In this document: positions 1 through 12,374 of the stretch, piece after piece
Layout of the letters: every line of letters begins with the position of its first letter
Position numbering within the stretch: the stretch's first letter is position 1
Origin: Pomphorhynchus laevis
Lineage: Eukaryota; Acanthocephala; Palaeacanthocephala; Echinorhynchida; Pomphorhynchidae
DNA: 64,000 nucleotides
NCBI GenBank assembly: GCA_012934845.2
Contig: WNNJ02000547.1
Location: forward strand, 1-64,000
Direction: 5' to 3'
Position numbers and translations under genes: made by a program
Notes under the pieces: generated by a model
Seen by the model: the letters and a program-made list of their open reading frames with translations, nothing else
What the model was told of the DNA's origin: nothing
Databases searched by the model: none

Positions 1-108
1 ATATTGATTAGAATATTTTTGAAACTGGCGCTCTGGGTCCATCAAAGACTCTTTTATATATAATAAGTATTAATTGAAGCAGAGTTTGGAAATATATATT
101 TGTTCTTT

Positions 109-149
109 AAAATTACAACGTTTCGAGCGCAAACGCTCTTTTTCAAGTT
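109..149 (-). other. Hammerhead-ribozyme-like motif in PLE-1 3' region
   Basis: On the minus strand a stem GAGCG/CGCTC (plus 125-138) is followed directly by GAAACGTTGTA. In PLE hammerheads, stem II is followed by GAAA and then a very short stem III (AC..GT) and a UH cleavage site, which fits. The CUGAUGA box is replaced by CTTGAAAAA, so this is either a decayed ribozyme or only a related PLE terminal motif. No activity is claimed. Confidence 0.4.
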
Positions 150-250
150 ATTTACAGTATGATTAAATTTAACAATACACTCAGATTTCATGTTTATACG
201 CATTCAAAGTAAGAAAAAAGCACGATAGAATATAACTTTGAAATACCATA

Positions 251-933
251 TCAAGGTACCACGCCATTTTGTATATTATTTTCATGGAATTTTTTCTTTC
301 TTATGTATTTCGGATTTAATTTCAAATTATAGATATGATCAAGGTTTATTTCGTTTGGATTATCACACATAAGTTGATTTATCCACCTCATCTCTTTATT
401 TTTCCGCATATTTTCATCAGGAAATCCATCCTCTAAAATTGTATATTCGAATCCATTGTCAATTTCTCCATAGCAAAACCTTTCATGACTTAAGACACCA
501 TCCCTAGTGTATCTATTACAATTTTTGTCACTTCTTCTGTTGTTCAATCTTAGTCGTAAAGACCTAGATGTCTCTCCTACGTACTGTTTTGAACACTTTT
601 TGCACTTTGCGACATATATAATATTTTCTGTATTGCATTCAAATGATCCTTTGATTTTGAAGTCAAGAGTCGTTGTTGAGCTAGTAATTGATTTCGTTGT
701 CGTCATTTCGTTGCAACACAAACAACGGACTTACCTTCTTTTGTTTTACTCAAATTCATATTATCAAGTATTTTGCTTCTCACTAACATGCTTTTTAAGC
801 ATTTTGTATATCGATAGTATATCTTTGGGAATGGTATTTCTGACTTTAGTTCGGGCGGTAACTTGTTTATTGCATTTTTTATATCTGAGGGTAATTTGTG
901 AAGAGCAGGGTGATACTCAAAGCATAGCGGCAT
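251..933 (-). pseudogene. PLE-1 linker and GIY-YIG endonuclease domain
   Basis: The 721-251 piece contains IIYVAKCKKCSKQYVGET followed by an Arg-rich helix, matching the GIY and YIG motifs of PLE endonucleases, and the expected downstream HERFC and acidic segment. The 933-703 piece (76 aa) is the RT-to-endonuclease linker, with LPPELKSEIPFP. The two pieces are in different frames and overlap by 19 nt. This single-strand nuclease would nick target DNA for the adjacent RT. It is inactive as a continuous protein here. Confidence 0.8.
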
Positions 934-962
934 ATTTGTTGATTCTTCATTTATTTTCTGTT

Positions 963-2655
963 TTAGTAGATTATTGCGTTTTTGATATGAACTGTCTCAA
1001 AAATTTTGTAGATCTGCTTTGTATTGTATCCGCGGGCAATAAGGTTTTTTCGTAAAATATCAAGATGGTATTCACGCTTTTTTGTATTGTTTGATATTTT
1101 ACATATTCGCGTTGCCTCTGTTTTTATCATATTTCTTTTTATAAAAGCTGGAACATTAGAGTGAGCATGCATATAAATGAGCTTTGATGATTCCTTACGA
1201 TACGGTTCAGTTATCCATTCCTTTTCTGATTGTAATGTTAACTTTACATCCAAGAAGTGGCACGTTTTGCCATCATTATCCACCTCCATTGTTAATGTCA
1301 TTCCGCTTTCCATTTCAAATATATTTTTAAAACTCTGAAGATACTAAATATTTCCTGTCCAACCGATAATTATATCGTCCATGTATCGATAAATAAACAC
1401 TGGGTTTTCGATGTCCTTTATATTCAATTTATGTTCTGCGTATGCTAGAGTTAGTATTGCATATATCGGGGCTATCGGCTTGCCCATTGCGGTTCCTGAA
1501 AGTTGGTGGTATGCTTTTTCATTAAATTCAAATATATTACTGGTTAATACCAACCTAAGTAATTCTAACATATTATTTATCCTTTCTTCATTCCATTTAT
1601 CAATTTCCATAAAATGACGGCACGCTTCTATTCCTCTTTCATGTTCTATGCATGTATATAAATTCTCAACATCAAAAGTAGCTAATCTCATATTTGTTGG
1701 AAAAGTGGGACATCCGAGTGAAAATTTCCTTAGGAAATCGTCTGTACTTTCTATATACGAAGGCACGTGGATAAGAAGAGACTTCATTTCTTCATGTAGA
1801 TAACGAGACAGCTTCTCTGAAACGCACCCAGTATTGCTTACTATAGGTCTCCCACTAACGGGTAAAACATTTTTATGAACCTGTAGTAGAAGGTAAAATC
1901 TTCCTTTAGATGGACTTTCGATCTTTAGTTTGTTCATCATGTCTGCATTCTTAATTATACTTGAAAACTTATCATTAAAATTCTTGATTATCCTTTCGGC
2001 GTCGTTATTATTAATTTCTGAATACGTAGGAGTAGACAGCTGTATCATTGCTTCCTTAATATACGCTTCTTGATCCCATACCACGAAATGATTGCTTTTA
2101 TCGGCTTTTTTTGAATCGAACATCCTTCATTTTCCTCATTTCTTTAATGGCTTCTATATGATTCTTCTTCATATTTTGTGAAAAGTTTTTATTGGGCATC
2201 ATGTCCGTATATTTTGAAAGATCAGTCGTATTGATTAATTGGATTTTTACCAGTTCTCTCATGTTATCATCACATACAGGTCTAGTTAAACACTGTAAAG
2301 TTGAAAATAAATCGTAACGAGAAAATTCTATTTTCGCTGGTCTATAATTCAGTCCCATGTTCAATACTTCAATCTGTGCTTGAGTAAGTTCACGTGCTGA
2401 TAAATTAGTGACGTTATTTTCTGTAATAGGAATTCGGTTTCGAGGATGTCGCTTAAACCGACGATTTGGATGCCACTCAATATTCTGCAGTTCTTCTATT
2501 TCTACAGAACGTTTTAACTGCCATGACAACTTTTTACACTTTTTCGATAATAACAATGCATAACACCGTTCGTGTATCTTTTCCTCAGTAACATTATAAA
2601 CGTGGCCGTAGTATTTCGTAACGATCTTTAGTAGATTTTCACTTGCTGTATTCAA
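963..2655 (-). pseudogene. PLE-1 reverse transcriptase, N-terminal and RT domains
   Basis: The N-terminal 185-aa piece has the PLE-typical NLS..LT..Q..VL..GLNY stretch. The RT core has the palm motif FDVENLYT, the GTAMGKPIAP motif and the active site YRYMDD. The thumb piece starts with the PLE-typical FLDVKLT and ends in an RGY motif. The core and thumb pieces share a frame and are separated by one stop just below position 1346. The N-terminal piece is in another frame and overlaps the core by 26 nt, showing one frameshift. It would encode telomerase-related RT for target-primed insertion. Family assignment is firm; subfamily is not. Confidence 0.85.
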
Positions 2656-2760
2656 AACATGATTCTATTTTCTGAGCATTTCATCATAATATTTCTTTGG
2701 AACATCTCTTCGATATGCCACAAATGGCCTAACAATGCCTAGTCCAGGATGGATCGCTCC

Positions 2761-4649
2761 AGGACTTCTTACGAAATACGGCATTTATACTAAATGGTGT
2801 TGCTTGATAGACTGGACTTCGATTCACGACTTTCAGTCACCATGTCACTTCTAGACGACCACTTCAGCATCGAAATGATGAGTACCCGGCAACACTCATC
2901 AGTAGAATGAGGTACACACTGGTCGTTTCGGTTGCCTGTCTGACATTGTGAATAAAGGCGTTTCCGACACCTTGCTTAATTGTCTGAGGCTTTCGCTCTT
3001 AACCAGATTGAATTGCTGTGCGGACCATCCTAAAACACTAGGCAGAGGTTGTTGCTGAATTGTCGCTGCACTCGTTGGATCCTAAATGGATACGGCAGGT
3101 ATAATAGTAATGCACGAATGTGCTGAGTAGACAACGGTCCAGGATTTCTTACGAAATACGGCATTTATACTAAATGGTGTTGCTTGATAGACTGGACTTC
3201 GATTCACGACTTTCAGTCACCATGTCACTTCTAGACGACCACTTCAGCATCGAAATGATGAGTACCCGGCAACACTCATCAGTAGAATGAGGTACACACT
3301 GGTCGTTTCGGTTGCCTGTGTGACATTGTGAATAAAGGCGTTTCCGACACTTTGCTTAATTGTCTGAGGCTTTCGCTCTTAACCAGATCGAATTGCTGTG
3401 CGGACCATCCTTAAACACTAGGCAGAGGTTGTTGCTGAATTGTCGCTGCACTCGTTGGATCCTAAATGGATACGGCAGGTATAATAGTAATGCACGAATG
3501 TGCTGAGTAGACAACGGTCCAGGATTTCTTACGAAATACGGCATTTATACTAAATGGTGTTGCTTGATAGACTGGACTTCGATTCACGACTTTCAGTCAC
3601 CATGTCACTTCTAGACGACCACTTCAGCATCGAAATGATGAGTACCCGGCAACACTCATCAGTAGAATGAGGTACACACTGGTCGTTTCGGTTGCCTGTG
3701 TGACATTGTGAATAAAGGCGTTTCCGACACTTTGCTTAATTGTCTGAGGCTTTCGCTCTTAACCAGATCGAATTGCTGTGCGGACCATCCTTAAACACTA
3801 GGCAGAGTTTGTTGCTGAATTCTCGCTTCACTCATTGGATCCTAAATGGATACGGCAGGTATAATAGTAGTGCACGGATGTGCTGAGTAGACAACGGTCC
3901 AGGATTTCTTACGAAATACGGCATTTATACTAAATGGTGTTGCTTGATAGACTGGACTTCGATTCACGACTTTCAGTCACCATGTCACTTCTAGACGACC
4001 ACTTCAGCATCGAAATGATGAGTACCCGGCAACACTCATCAGTAGAATGATGTACACACTGGTCGTTTCGGTTGCCTGTGTGACATTGTGAATAAAGGCG
4101 TTTCCGACACTTTGCTTTATTGTCTGAGGCTTACGCTCTCAACCAGATCGAATTGCTGTGCGGATCATCCTTAAACACTAGGTAGAGGTTGTTGCTGAAT
4201 TGTCGCTGCACTCGTTGGATCCTAAATGGATACGGTAGGTATAATAGTAGTGCACGGATGTGCTGAGTAGACAACGGTCCAGGATTTCTTACGAAATACG
4301 GCATTTATACTAAATGGTGTTGCTTGATACACTGGACTTTGATTCACGACTTTCAGTCACCATGTCATTTCTAGACGACCACTTCAGCATCGAAATGATG
4401 AGTACCCGGCAACACTCATCAGTAGAATAAAGTACTCACTAATCGTTTCGGTTGCCTGTGTGACATTGTGAATAAAGGCGTTTCCGACACCTTGCTTAAT
4501 TGTCTGAGGCTTTCGCTCTTAACCAGATCGAATTGATGTGCGGACCATCCTTAAACACTAGGCAGAAATTGTTGCTGAATTGTCGCTGCACTCGTTGGAT
4601 CCTAAATGGATGCGGTAGGTATAATAGTAGTGCACGGATGTGCTGAGTA
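2761..4649. repeat. Tandem satellite array, five copies of a 380-bp unit
   Basis: The unit starts AGG(A/C)TTCTTACGAAATACGG at 2761, 3141, 3521, 3901 and 4281, so the spacing is exactly 380 bp each time. The last unit ends at about 4649. Copies differ by scattered substitutions and no indels were seen, which suggests recent or homogenised amplification. Each unit has a foldback with a GATGAGT/ACTCATC stem. It codes for nothing convincing; the 62-aa ORF inside is not conserved as a gene. The array directly abuts the 5' side of PLE-1. Confidence 0.95.
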
Positions 4650-4767
4650 ATAAATATATAATATTGTATAAATTATAGATACACGATGCTCTATAAACGA
4701 TGTTTTATTTGAAATTCACTTAGAATTAACGACAAATTTTCATTCATATTATAACATTTTTTTTACA

Positions 4768-5022
4768 TTTTTGAAATTTTAACACTATCAATCCACCTTT
4801 CCAATGGGAAGGGGGTTTTAGGGTTTATTTTTGCACTACTGAAATATACCCTTGATCTCCATTCACATTATGAACAGGCATCAATAGTCTACAAGAAAAG
4901 CTATTGCTTTTTTTTGGAGAAAAGGCACATTGGGAAGGTGTATTAAGGGTATATTTTAGTAGCTCGAAAATAAACCATTTATTCCTCTTCTCATGCAGAA
5001 GGGAATTGATAGTGTTTAAATA
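4768..5022. repeat. Imperfect inverted repeat (MITE-like foldback)
   Basis: The left arm (about 4768-4875) reads AACACTATCAAT, then GTTTATTTTT..CTACT, then GAAATATACCCTT. The reverse complement of the right arm (about 4925-5022) reads AACACTATCAAT, GTTTATTTTC..CTACT and AAAATATACCCTT in the same order. The arms are about 100 bp, diverged by substitutions and small indels, around a spacer of about 50 bp. There is no coding content. It could be a non-autonomous DNA transposon, but no target-site duplication was established. Confidence 0.6.
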
Positions 5023-5027
5023 TTTTC

Positions 5028-5215
5028 CTTAAGGGGGTAAATAGGCTAAGTCTTTGAGAATATGCTTGACGCTTAGATAGCCAGCGCTTCGATAATAATA
5101 TCGAAGCGCTGACTTACCTCAGATAATTATCTTACCTCAAATAATTAAACGCTGGCTTAATTGCGGATGATGTCGAATATCTTCTTAAAGACTTTGCGCC
5201 ATATCCCTCTTAAGA
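5028..5215. repeat. Second foldback with a perfect central 13-bp hairpin
   Basis: The outer arms carry CTTAAGGGGG and AAGTCTTTGAGAATAT on the left, matched in inverted order by CCCTCTTAAG and ATATTCTTAAAGACTT on the right. The centre is a perfect hairpin at 5082-5111: stem CAGCGCTTCGATA with its exact complement and a 4-nt loop. It lies immediately next to the preceding foldback, so the two may be parts of one palindromic element. Confidence 0.6.
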
Positions 5216-6292
5216 GGTGTAGATCAATTGTTGTATCAAGTATTTTTAAAATGTACATATGTTCTTCCAGATTAAGTTTCATATAATTAAGTTACATGTA
5301 ATTTTATCTACATATTGAATTAAAGTATAAATATATGTCTACTATGTATCAATAAAATATTGTTAATAAAATTCTAAGTGACTTCTCCAAAAAATATTTC
5401 TAGGTTAGTATATTACCATATAGTATTGGTTAATAAAAAAAATTCAAAACGGTCTTTTGCACCAGACAAGACTCCAACCATTTATCAAACTGAAGTAAAA
5501 TGTCATCAAATTTATATTTTGCAATTGTTGACCAATATTATTTACTTTGATTTAATTTTATTATTTACTTTTATTTACAATTATTATTTTACTATTTAAA
5601 TTTGCTTGTATATGTTATTTTATTTATAAAACATCTATTTATGATAGTTAAATTTAAAAGGAGCTAATATTCAATGGTATATTTTATGGTTTCGTCTCAT
5701 GTACGTCAATTATTTAAAGAGTTTGTGCTTATGGTGACTGTTCTATTTTATCTCAACTACGATTCGACTTAGATAAAATCAGTAGTTGGCTTATCACTTA
5801 CGGCCTGGCCGTGAACATTTTTAAAAATTAGTAAGAATTGGTCACTACCACCTACATAATCTTTCTTATACATCAATTTGGCTGTTTATAGAGACAAGTC
5901 ACACTGCAAATTTAAGTAATGTGAGCTCGTTCAACTTAACGACTCTTTGTCACCCTTTTACGATTATACAAAAATTCCGTTGATAAATAATCTAACTACA
6001 CAGTACTATTAGATCCTAGGATATTGCGTATTGCATATGCATGTCTTTTTAAAGCATGTGCTGAATGCATCACAAGCAAGTAACCTTAAGATAACATCCA
6101 AACTTAATGAATTGAAATCGTTTTGAGAGGATCACATTATTATATCACCTATTACCTCTCTTTTAAATTTGAAGCTTTGATTATCGGATTTTTTGAATAT
6201 GATGGTGCCCAACCATCATCACTAGCAACCGTTCAACTTTTGCCGATATTCAAAGCTACGTAAAAACGGCATATGTTTCAAGCTTCTCTAGA
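5216..6292. other. A+T-rich intergenic stretch, nothing recognised
   Basis: Low-complexity A+T-rich DNA. A 73-aa ORF at 5378-5599 has the composition of random A+T-rich sequence and no recognisable motif. No RNA gene or repeat family was identified. Confidence 0.5.
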
Positions 6293-9200
6293 AAAAAAGA
6301 TTTATTTTAACTTGCCAAATGCTTGCCAGCGCACGCTTACATGGCCACAACAAAAAAAATGTAAATCAGGTGTCGAGAAGGTTTGAACGGAGGAGGTGTC
6401 TGAATGTGATAAAGGAGGGGGCGCGGCGGACGTCGAGAGGGAGTTGATTCCAGGCGAGTGAGGCGACGACGAGGAATGATCGGAGACCGTAGTTGTTGGA
6501 GTAATTAGGAACGTGGAGTAAGAGGGTATGACGGGAAGGAAGCGAAAGCGAGGTGGGGCGAGTATCGTCTGAGAAAAGAAGGTTGATGAACGATGGGGAG
6601 CCGACAGCGATGAGACAAAAGGTAAAGGCGGAGTTTGATGCGGATGTGGATGGTGGGCCAGGAGGGTTGGGCAAAATATGTGGATGTGTGGTCGAAGCGA
6701 CGGAGACGAAAGAGCACTCGAACGGCGGTGTTGATTATTCGTTGTAGGGGTAGGATGATGGATTTTGGAGAATTGGCGAAAATGCTAAGGCAGTAATCGA
6801 TTTTAGGGAAAAGAAGCGATGAAAGAAGATACATACAAGAACGGAAGTCGATAAGGGGGCGGATACGGCGGATGTCACGGAGAATTAAGTTAGACGAGCT
6901 GACCTTGTCACGGACGAAGGGTTTAAGGGAAAGGTGGTCATCGAAATGGAAGCCTAAGAAAGTAAGATTGTGGACTATGGGGATGATCGATGAGGCAAAA
7001 TATACAGTGAGAGGAGATATGTTTGGTTTACGGGGAAGGATGCACATTATTTTGGACTTTTCGAGGTTTAGAACGAGATGGAGATTGGAGAGACGTTTGT
7101 AGATAGAAGAAAGACAGTTGGAGGCAGAAATGCCGATATCGTGTATGCGATGTGCGGGTGCATGAGCATAGATTAGAATGTCATCGGCGTATTGCATGAC
7201 GTTAAAGGAGTAAGGTTTGATAAATGGAGAGAGATCGCCAAGCAAAAGAGAGAAAAGCAGGGGACCTAGGACTGAACCTTGTGGGACCCCGCAAAAAATA
7301 GGGATGGGATGGGAGGATGATGAATTAGAACAGACGCGAAAGGAACCGTCGGATCGATATGAGGCGAACCATGCTACGGAGGAGGAAGAAAAGCCGTAAT
7401 CATAACGAAGGCGAGAAAAGGAGGACGGAGTGGTCGACAATGTCGAATGCGGAGGAGAGGTCGAGGGAGATGAGAACACTATATAGAGCCTTGTCTCGAG
7501 AAATGAGTAAGTCGTTGTACACTTTTATGCATGCGATTTCTGTCGAGTGATTAGAGCGGAAAGCGGATTGGAAAGGAGGGTACAGATTGGATGAGGAGAG
7601 ATAAGCGTTGATTTGTATTAAGATGAGGCGTTCTAAGAGCTTAGAAAGAGTAGGGAGTAGTGAAATGGGGCGATAGCTAGAAGGAAGGGAGGGTCGAGCG
7701 ATTGTTTCTTAAGGAGGGGACGAACGATTGTGGATTTCCAGTGTGATGGAAAGATACGACTACGGATGGACGAGTTAAACAAGGTTGTGAGAAATGGGGA
7801 TATCGATGAGCATATAGATTTTAATATGTGTGTAGGCAGGGGATCGCCAGGTGAGGTTTTGTTGGGCAAGGACATGAGGACAGATGATACTTCTGTAGGT
7901 GAGACAGGGAGAAGATGAAAGAGTTCCGGAAGGATGAGAGTAGACTGGGCAAAGTGGGATATGATGGAGACCGGGGTGTGATAGAGCAACGTGGATACTT
8001 TAGTCTGGAGAAATGACGAATAATCATTAGCATTGATGTTGCACGGCGTAGAGGAACGAGCCAGGATTGAGTTAAAAGCATGCCAGAGAGTCTTAGAGTT
8101 GAATGAAGTGATGACTTTAATCTGCCAGAAGGAGTTGCATTTGGTACGTACTAGGTTGATATGAGACCGGCGAAGAGCAAGATAGGAATCTCGGAAAGAC
8201 GGAGTGATCGAGCGGAAATCGCGTCTGAGAGAGCGGTGATAGACTCGAAAAGCATGGCGGAGTCGACGCTTTGAGAGTAGGCATTGGATGTCGAACCATG
8301 GGGCACGGTGCAAGCGACGGTGTGGGTGAGACTTGAAGGGCAAGAGAATATCGAGTATGGATGTGAGTTAAGAGTCGAAAAGATAGGCGAGACCGTGAGG
8401 AGATGAATATGTTATTGTGGGTAATGATAGAGACGATTTGAGTAAGGCAGAGCGGAGAAGGGAGAGGTCAAGATTTCTCCTAGGGCGACGTAGTATTGTA
8501 GGTGTGTGAGGAGGGGTGTGGTTGTGAGTGGGATCAAGGGTGATAAGAAAGTGATCGGATAGACCAAGATCAGAGATGGACAGTGAGGTGTAGGCAGCGA
8601 AATGACCGGGGACAGCCATGATGTCGAGTGCCCCACCAAGTATATGTGTGGGGGCAGTGGAGATTAATTTGTAATTGTAGTTGGATAGAATGCTGATGAA
8701 CCGGATGGAATCCGTGGAAGAGGGGCGGTCTAGGCAGATATTGAAGTCGCCTAGAACGAGTGAAGGGATTGAGGACAAAGAACAATGAGAAAGGAGGTCA
8801 GCGAGTTCGGTAAAAAATAAGGCTGTAGGAGCTGATGAACCAGGACGGTATACAATGGCGAGATCTAGAGTGATCGGGTTAGAATAACGACACGTGAGCA
8901 ATTCAAAAGAGCATGGACTGAAAGGGGATGTGATTTTGCGAAGAGACGCGGGGTGACGGGCGAATGCGACAATGCCGCCATGATTAGCGAATTTAGAAGG
9001 GGATTTGCTAAGGGGGCGAGCGGATTGGACTAGTGAGCAAACGGCAGAGAGCAACCGGCAGAGAGCAAACGGCGGATTGAGAGATCGTCAGAATCGGAGT
9101 GCCAAGATTCGGTGAGGCAGAAGAGATCGATGAATTGCTTAGTGAATAAGTTGAGGATGAGATCGGATTTATTGAGAATAGATCTAGTGTTGAGGAGGCC

Positions 9201-9330
9201 GAGGCGGAAACCGTGTGTAATGGTGGTAGGGCTAGTGGAGAATACACATAGGGGAGATGGAGCGCCATCGAATTTTCGGTCGGGTGCGGACAACTTAATA
9301 ATTTCCGTCGATGTTTCGGCTGGAGAGAAA
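6293..9330 (-). mobile_element. LINE A1 (L2/CR1-like), ORF1 missing
   Basis: First of several copies of family A. The 3' end at about 6293 has the family terminus ATTTATTTTAAC and a decayed copy of the 3' hairpin. The 5' end is lost at about 9330, just upstream of the ORF2 start, so ORF1 is absent. Copies of the same family lie at 15005, 36488, 52493 and 61490. Confidence 0.85.
6366..9268 (-). pseudogene. LINE A1 ORF2: APE endonuclease and reverse transcriptase
   Basis: The order on the minus strand is: N-terminus with HGFRLGLLNTRSILNKSDL and the catalytic Glu in CLTESWH (9268-9030), APE endonuclease with LGDFN and LSDHF (9054-8368), inter-domain (8343-7633), RT with FCGVPQGSVLGPLLF and QYADDILIYAHAP (7479-6505), and the C-terminal region (6674-6366). 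Four or more breaks separate these, including one in-frame stop near 8366 and frameshifts near 9050, 7700, 7450 and 6550. It would nick target DNA and copy LINE RNA. It is non-functional here. Confidence 0.85.
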
Positions 9331-9866
9331 TGTTTTCGGATGGAGATAGAAGCCGCGTTTAAACTATACAACGACCGTTGTTGGTCGTGTTTATCAAAAA
9401 TGGAATAAGTTATCACATTGGGTAGTCAACAGCTGATCAATTTTAAAATTTAGTACTGACCGATGATTATGTGATGATTCTTCACAAGCTTCGGTTCCAC
9501 TGGAACACTGCATAGTAATATATAATCCGGTTAATATTAAGCTTTTTATGCTTTGAAAGTAATTTAAATTATAGACTTAAAAGAAGTGTCACACGAATTA
9601 ATAATATCTACTTTACACAAAATAGTAAATCATTTTTATAGCAAATATAGTATAAAGTCCGTGAATGTGTTTATTCAGAATTCCACGTTTCCGTTAATGC
9701 TAATAATTTTAAAACTTGTAATATCTTTCCAAGGTGTGTTTATTACTATAATGCGATACAGAATACTGAAATCAAGACGGAAAGCGTAAAGCGTTAGGTG
9801 TCATGATGGGATCACATTGGAATGTTAATTTGTAAAAATTGGTTGAAAGAAAATGAGGAGGGAATG
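9331..9866. other. Spacer between LINE A1 and AMPK, includes AMPK 3' UTR
   Basis: A+T-rich. Only the left part up to about 9420 may be remnant LINE A 5' sequence. The right part is the AMPK 3' untranslated region. The 67-aa ORF at 9586-9789 has no recognisable feature. Confidence 0.5.
9670..9744 (-). terminator. Candidate AMPK polyadenylation signals
   Basis: Two AATAAA hexamers lie on the minus strand at 9739-9744 and 9670-9675, about 125 and 195 nt downstream of the AMPK stop codon at 9867-9869. Either could direct cleavage and polyadenylation. The assignment rests on position and hexamer only. Confidence 0.45.
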
Positions 9867-11606
<1,740 letters not shown>

Positions 11607-12374
11607 CTACAAAGCAGTAATAGTAGTATTGTAGTATTGACGTAGTATCTACAAATTAGTATTGACTTTCTTACAAGGAAAACAATTATTAAAAACTTGT
11701 AAATTAACAACAAACAGTATTTGAATACTCATCTTATAAACTTCAGTAAAGCAATAGATTTTCTTATGTTACATGATCTAATATAGACAAATCTGGGATC
11801 AAATTCTTGAATGTTCCGACAGTTCAAATAATTATCTCCTTATTTACCTTGAAGTTCGTTTAAACATAAAATATCATCCATAAACATGTATATGTAATAA
11901 ATTTAATTTTTTATTAATTTAATTTTTTATGTAATAAATTTTTTTACAGCAAATTCGAATACTACCGCATTTACTAATAGATTAAATCACACCGCACTTA
12001 TCATGAAATGTCAGTTTACTGTTGAGCGATATTATCGATATAATCATTTTAGATGATTCTAAAAATCATCTAAAATGATTTTTAGAATCTTCTATCAATT
12101 GCAGTTTCTTTTCAAATTATGATTTTTGATTTACAAATCTCAATTTAGAAATTGTCAAACCTTTATTAATAATTTTAATGAGAATTCTTCAAACAGCGTT
12201 GATAATATTGTAACGAATGCGAATGATGTACTTTTAATAGAAAATTAATAAATATGTGAATGTATAATGAGAATGCATACACTAATAATTAACGATAATA
12301 AAACGATTTTATTAAAAAGAATACATGCCTTGAAAAACCGTTAGTAAAATAATTAATAAAAATAATGTCAGAAC
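11607..12374. other. AMPK upstream region, A+T-rich
   Basis: No coding features. It holds a perfect hairpin (12042-12080) and a short duplication of AATTTTTTATGTAATAAATTT-like sequence near 11905-11945. The AMPK promoter and any 5' UTR intron must lie here, but no clear TATA or initiator could be chosen. Confidence 0.5.
12042..12080. repeat. Perfect 17-bp-stem hairpin upstream of AMPK
   Basis: AATCATTTTAGATGATT (12042-12058) and its exact reverse complement (12064-12080) flank a 5-nt loop. It lies about 440 bp upstream of the AMPK start. It may be a tiny transposon remnant or a chance A+T-rich palindrome. Confidence 0.7.

Larger units (their letters stand above)
1..2700 (-). mobile_element. 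Penelope-like element PLE-1 (GIY-YIG type), broken
   Basis: The minus strand carries, in order, a PLE N-terminal region (2655-2098), the RT core (2123-1344), the RT thumb (1313-963), a linker (933-703) and a GIY-YIG endonuclease (721-251). This is the order known for endonuclease-bearing PLEs. The pieces lie in three frames, so about three frameshifts and one in-frame stop separate them. The 5' side abuts a 380-bp satellite array at 2761. The 3' side runs to the window edge, so the outer boundary is not visible. No terminal repeat can be confirmed inside the window. Confidence 0.85.

Noticed and set aside
3356-3544. 62-aa ORF in the satellite
   Set aside because: Not kept open in the other 380-bp units and without any protein motif.
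5378-5599. 73-aa A+T-rich ORF
   Set aside because: Random-looking composition with no motif or homology.
6553-7550. Plus-strand Arg/Glu-rich ORFs
   Set aside because: Antisense shadows of LINE A1 ORF2; the same shadows recur in A2 and A4.
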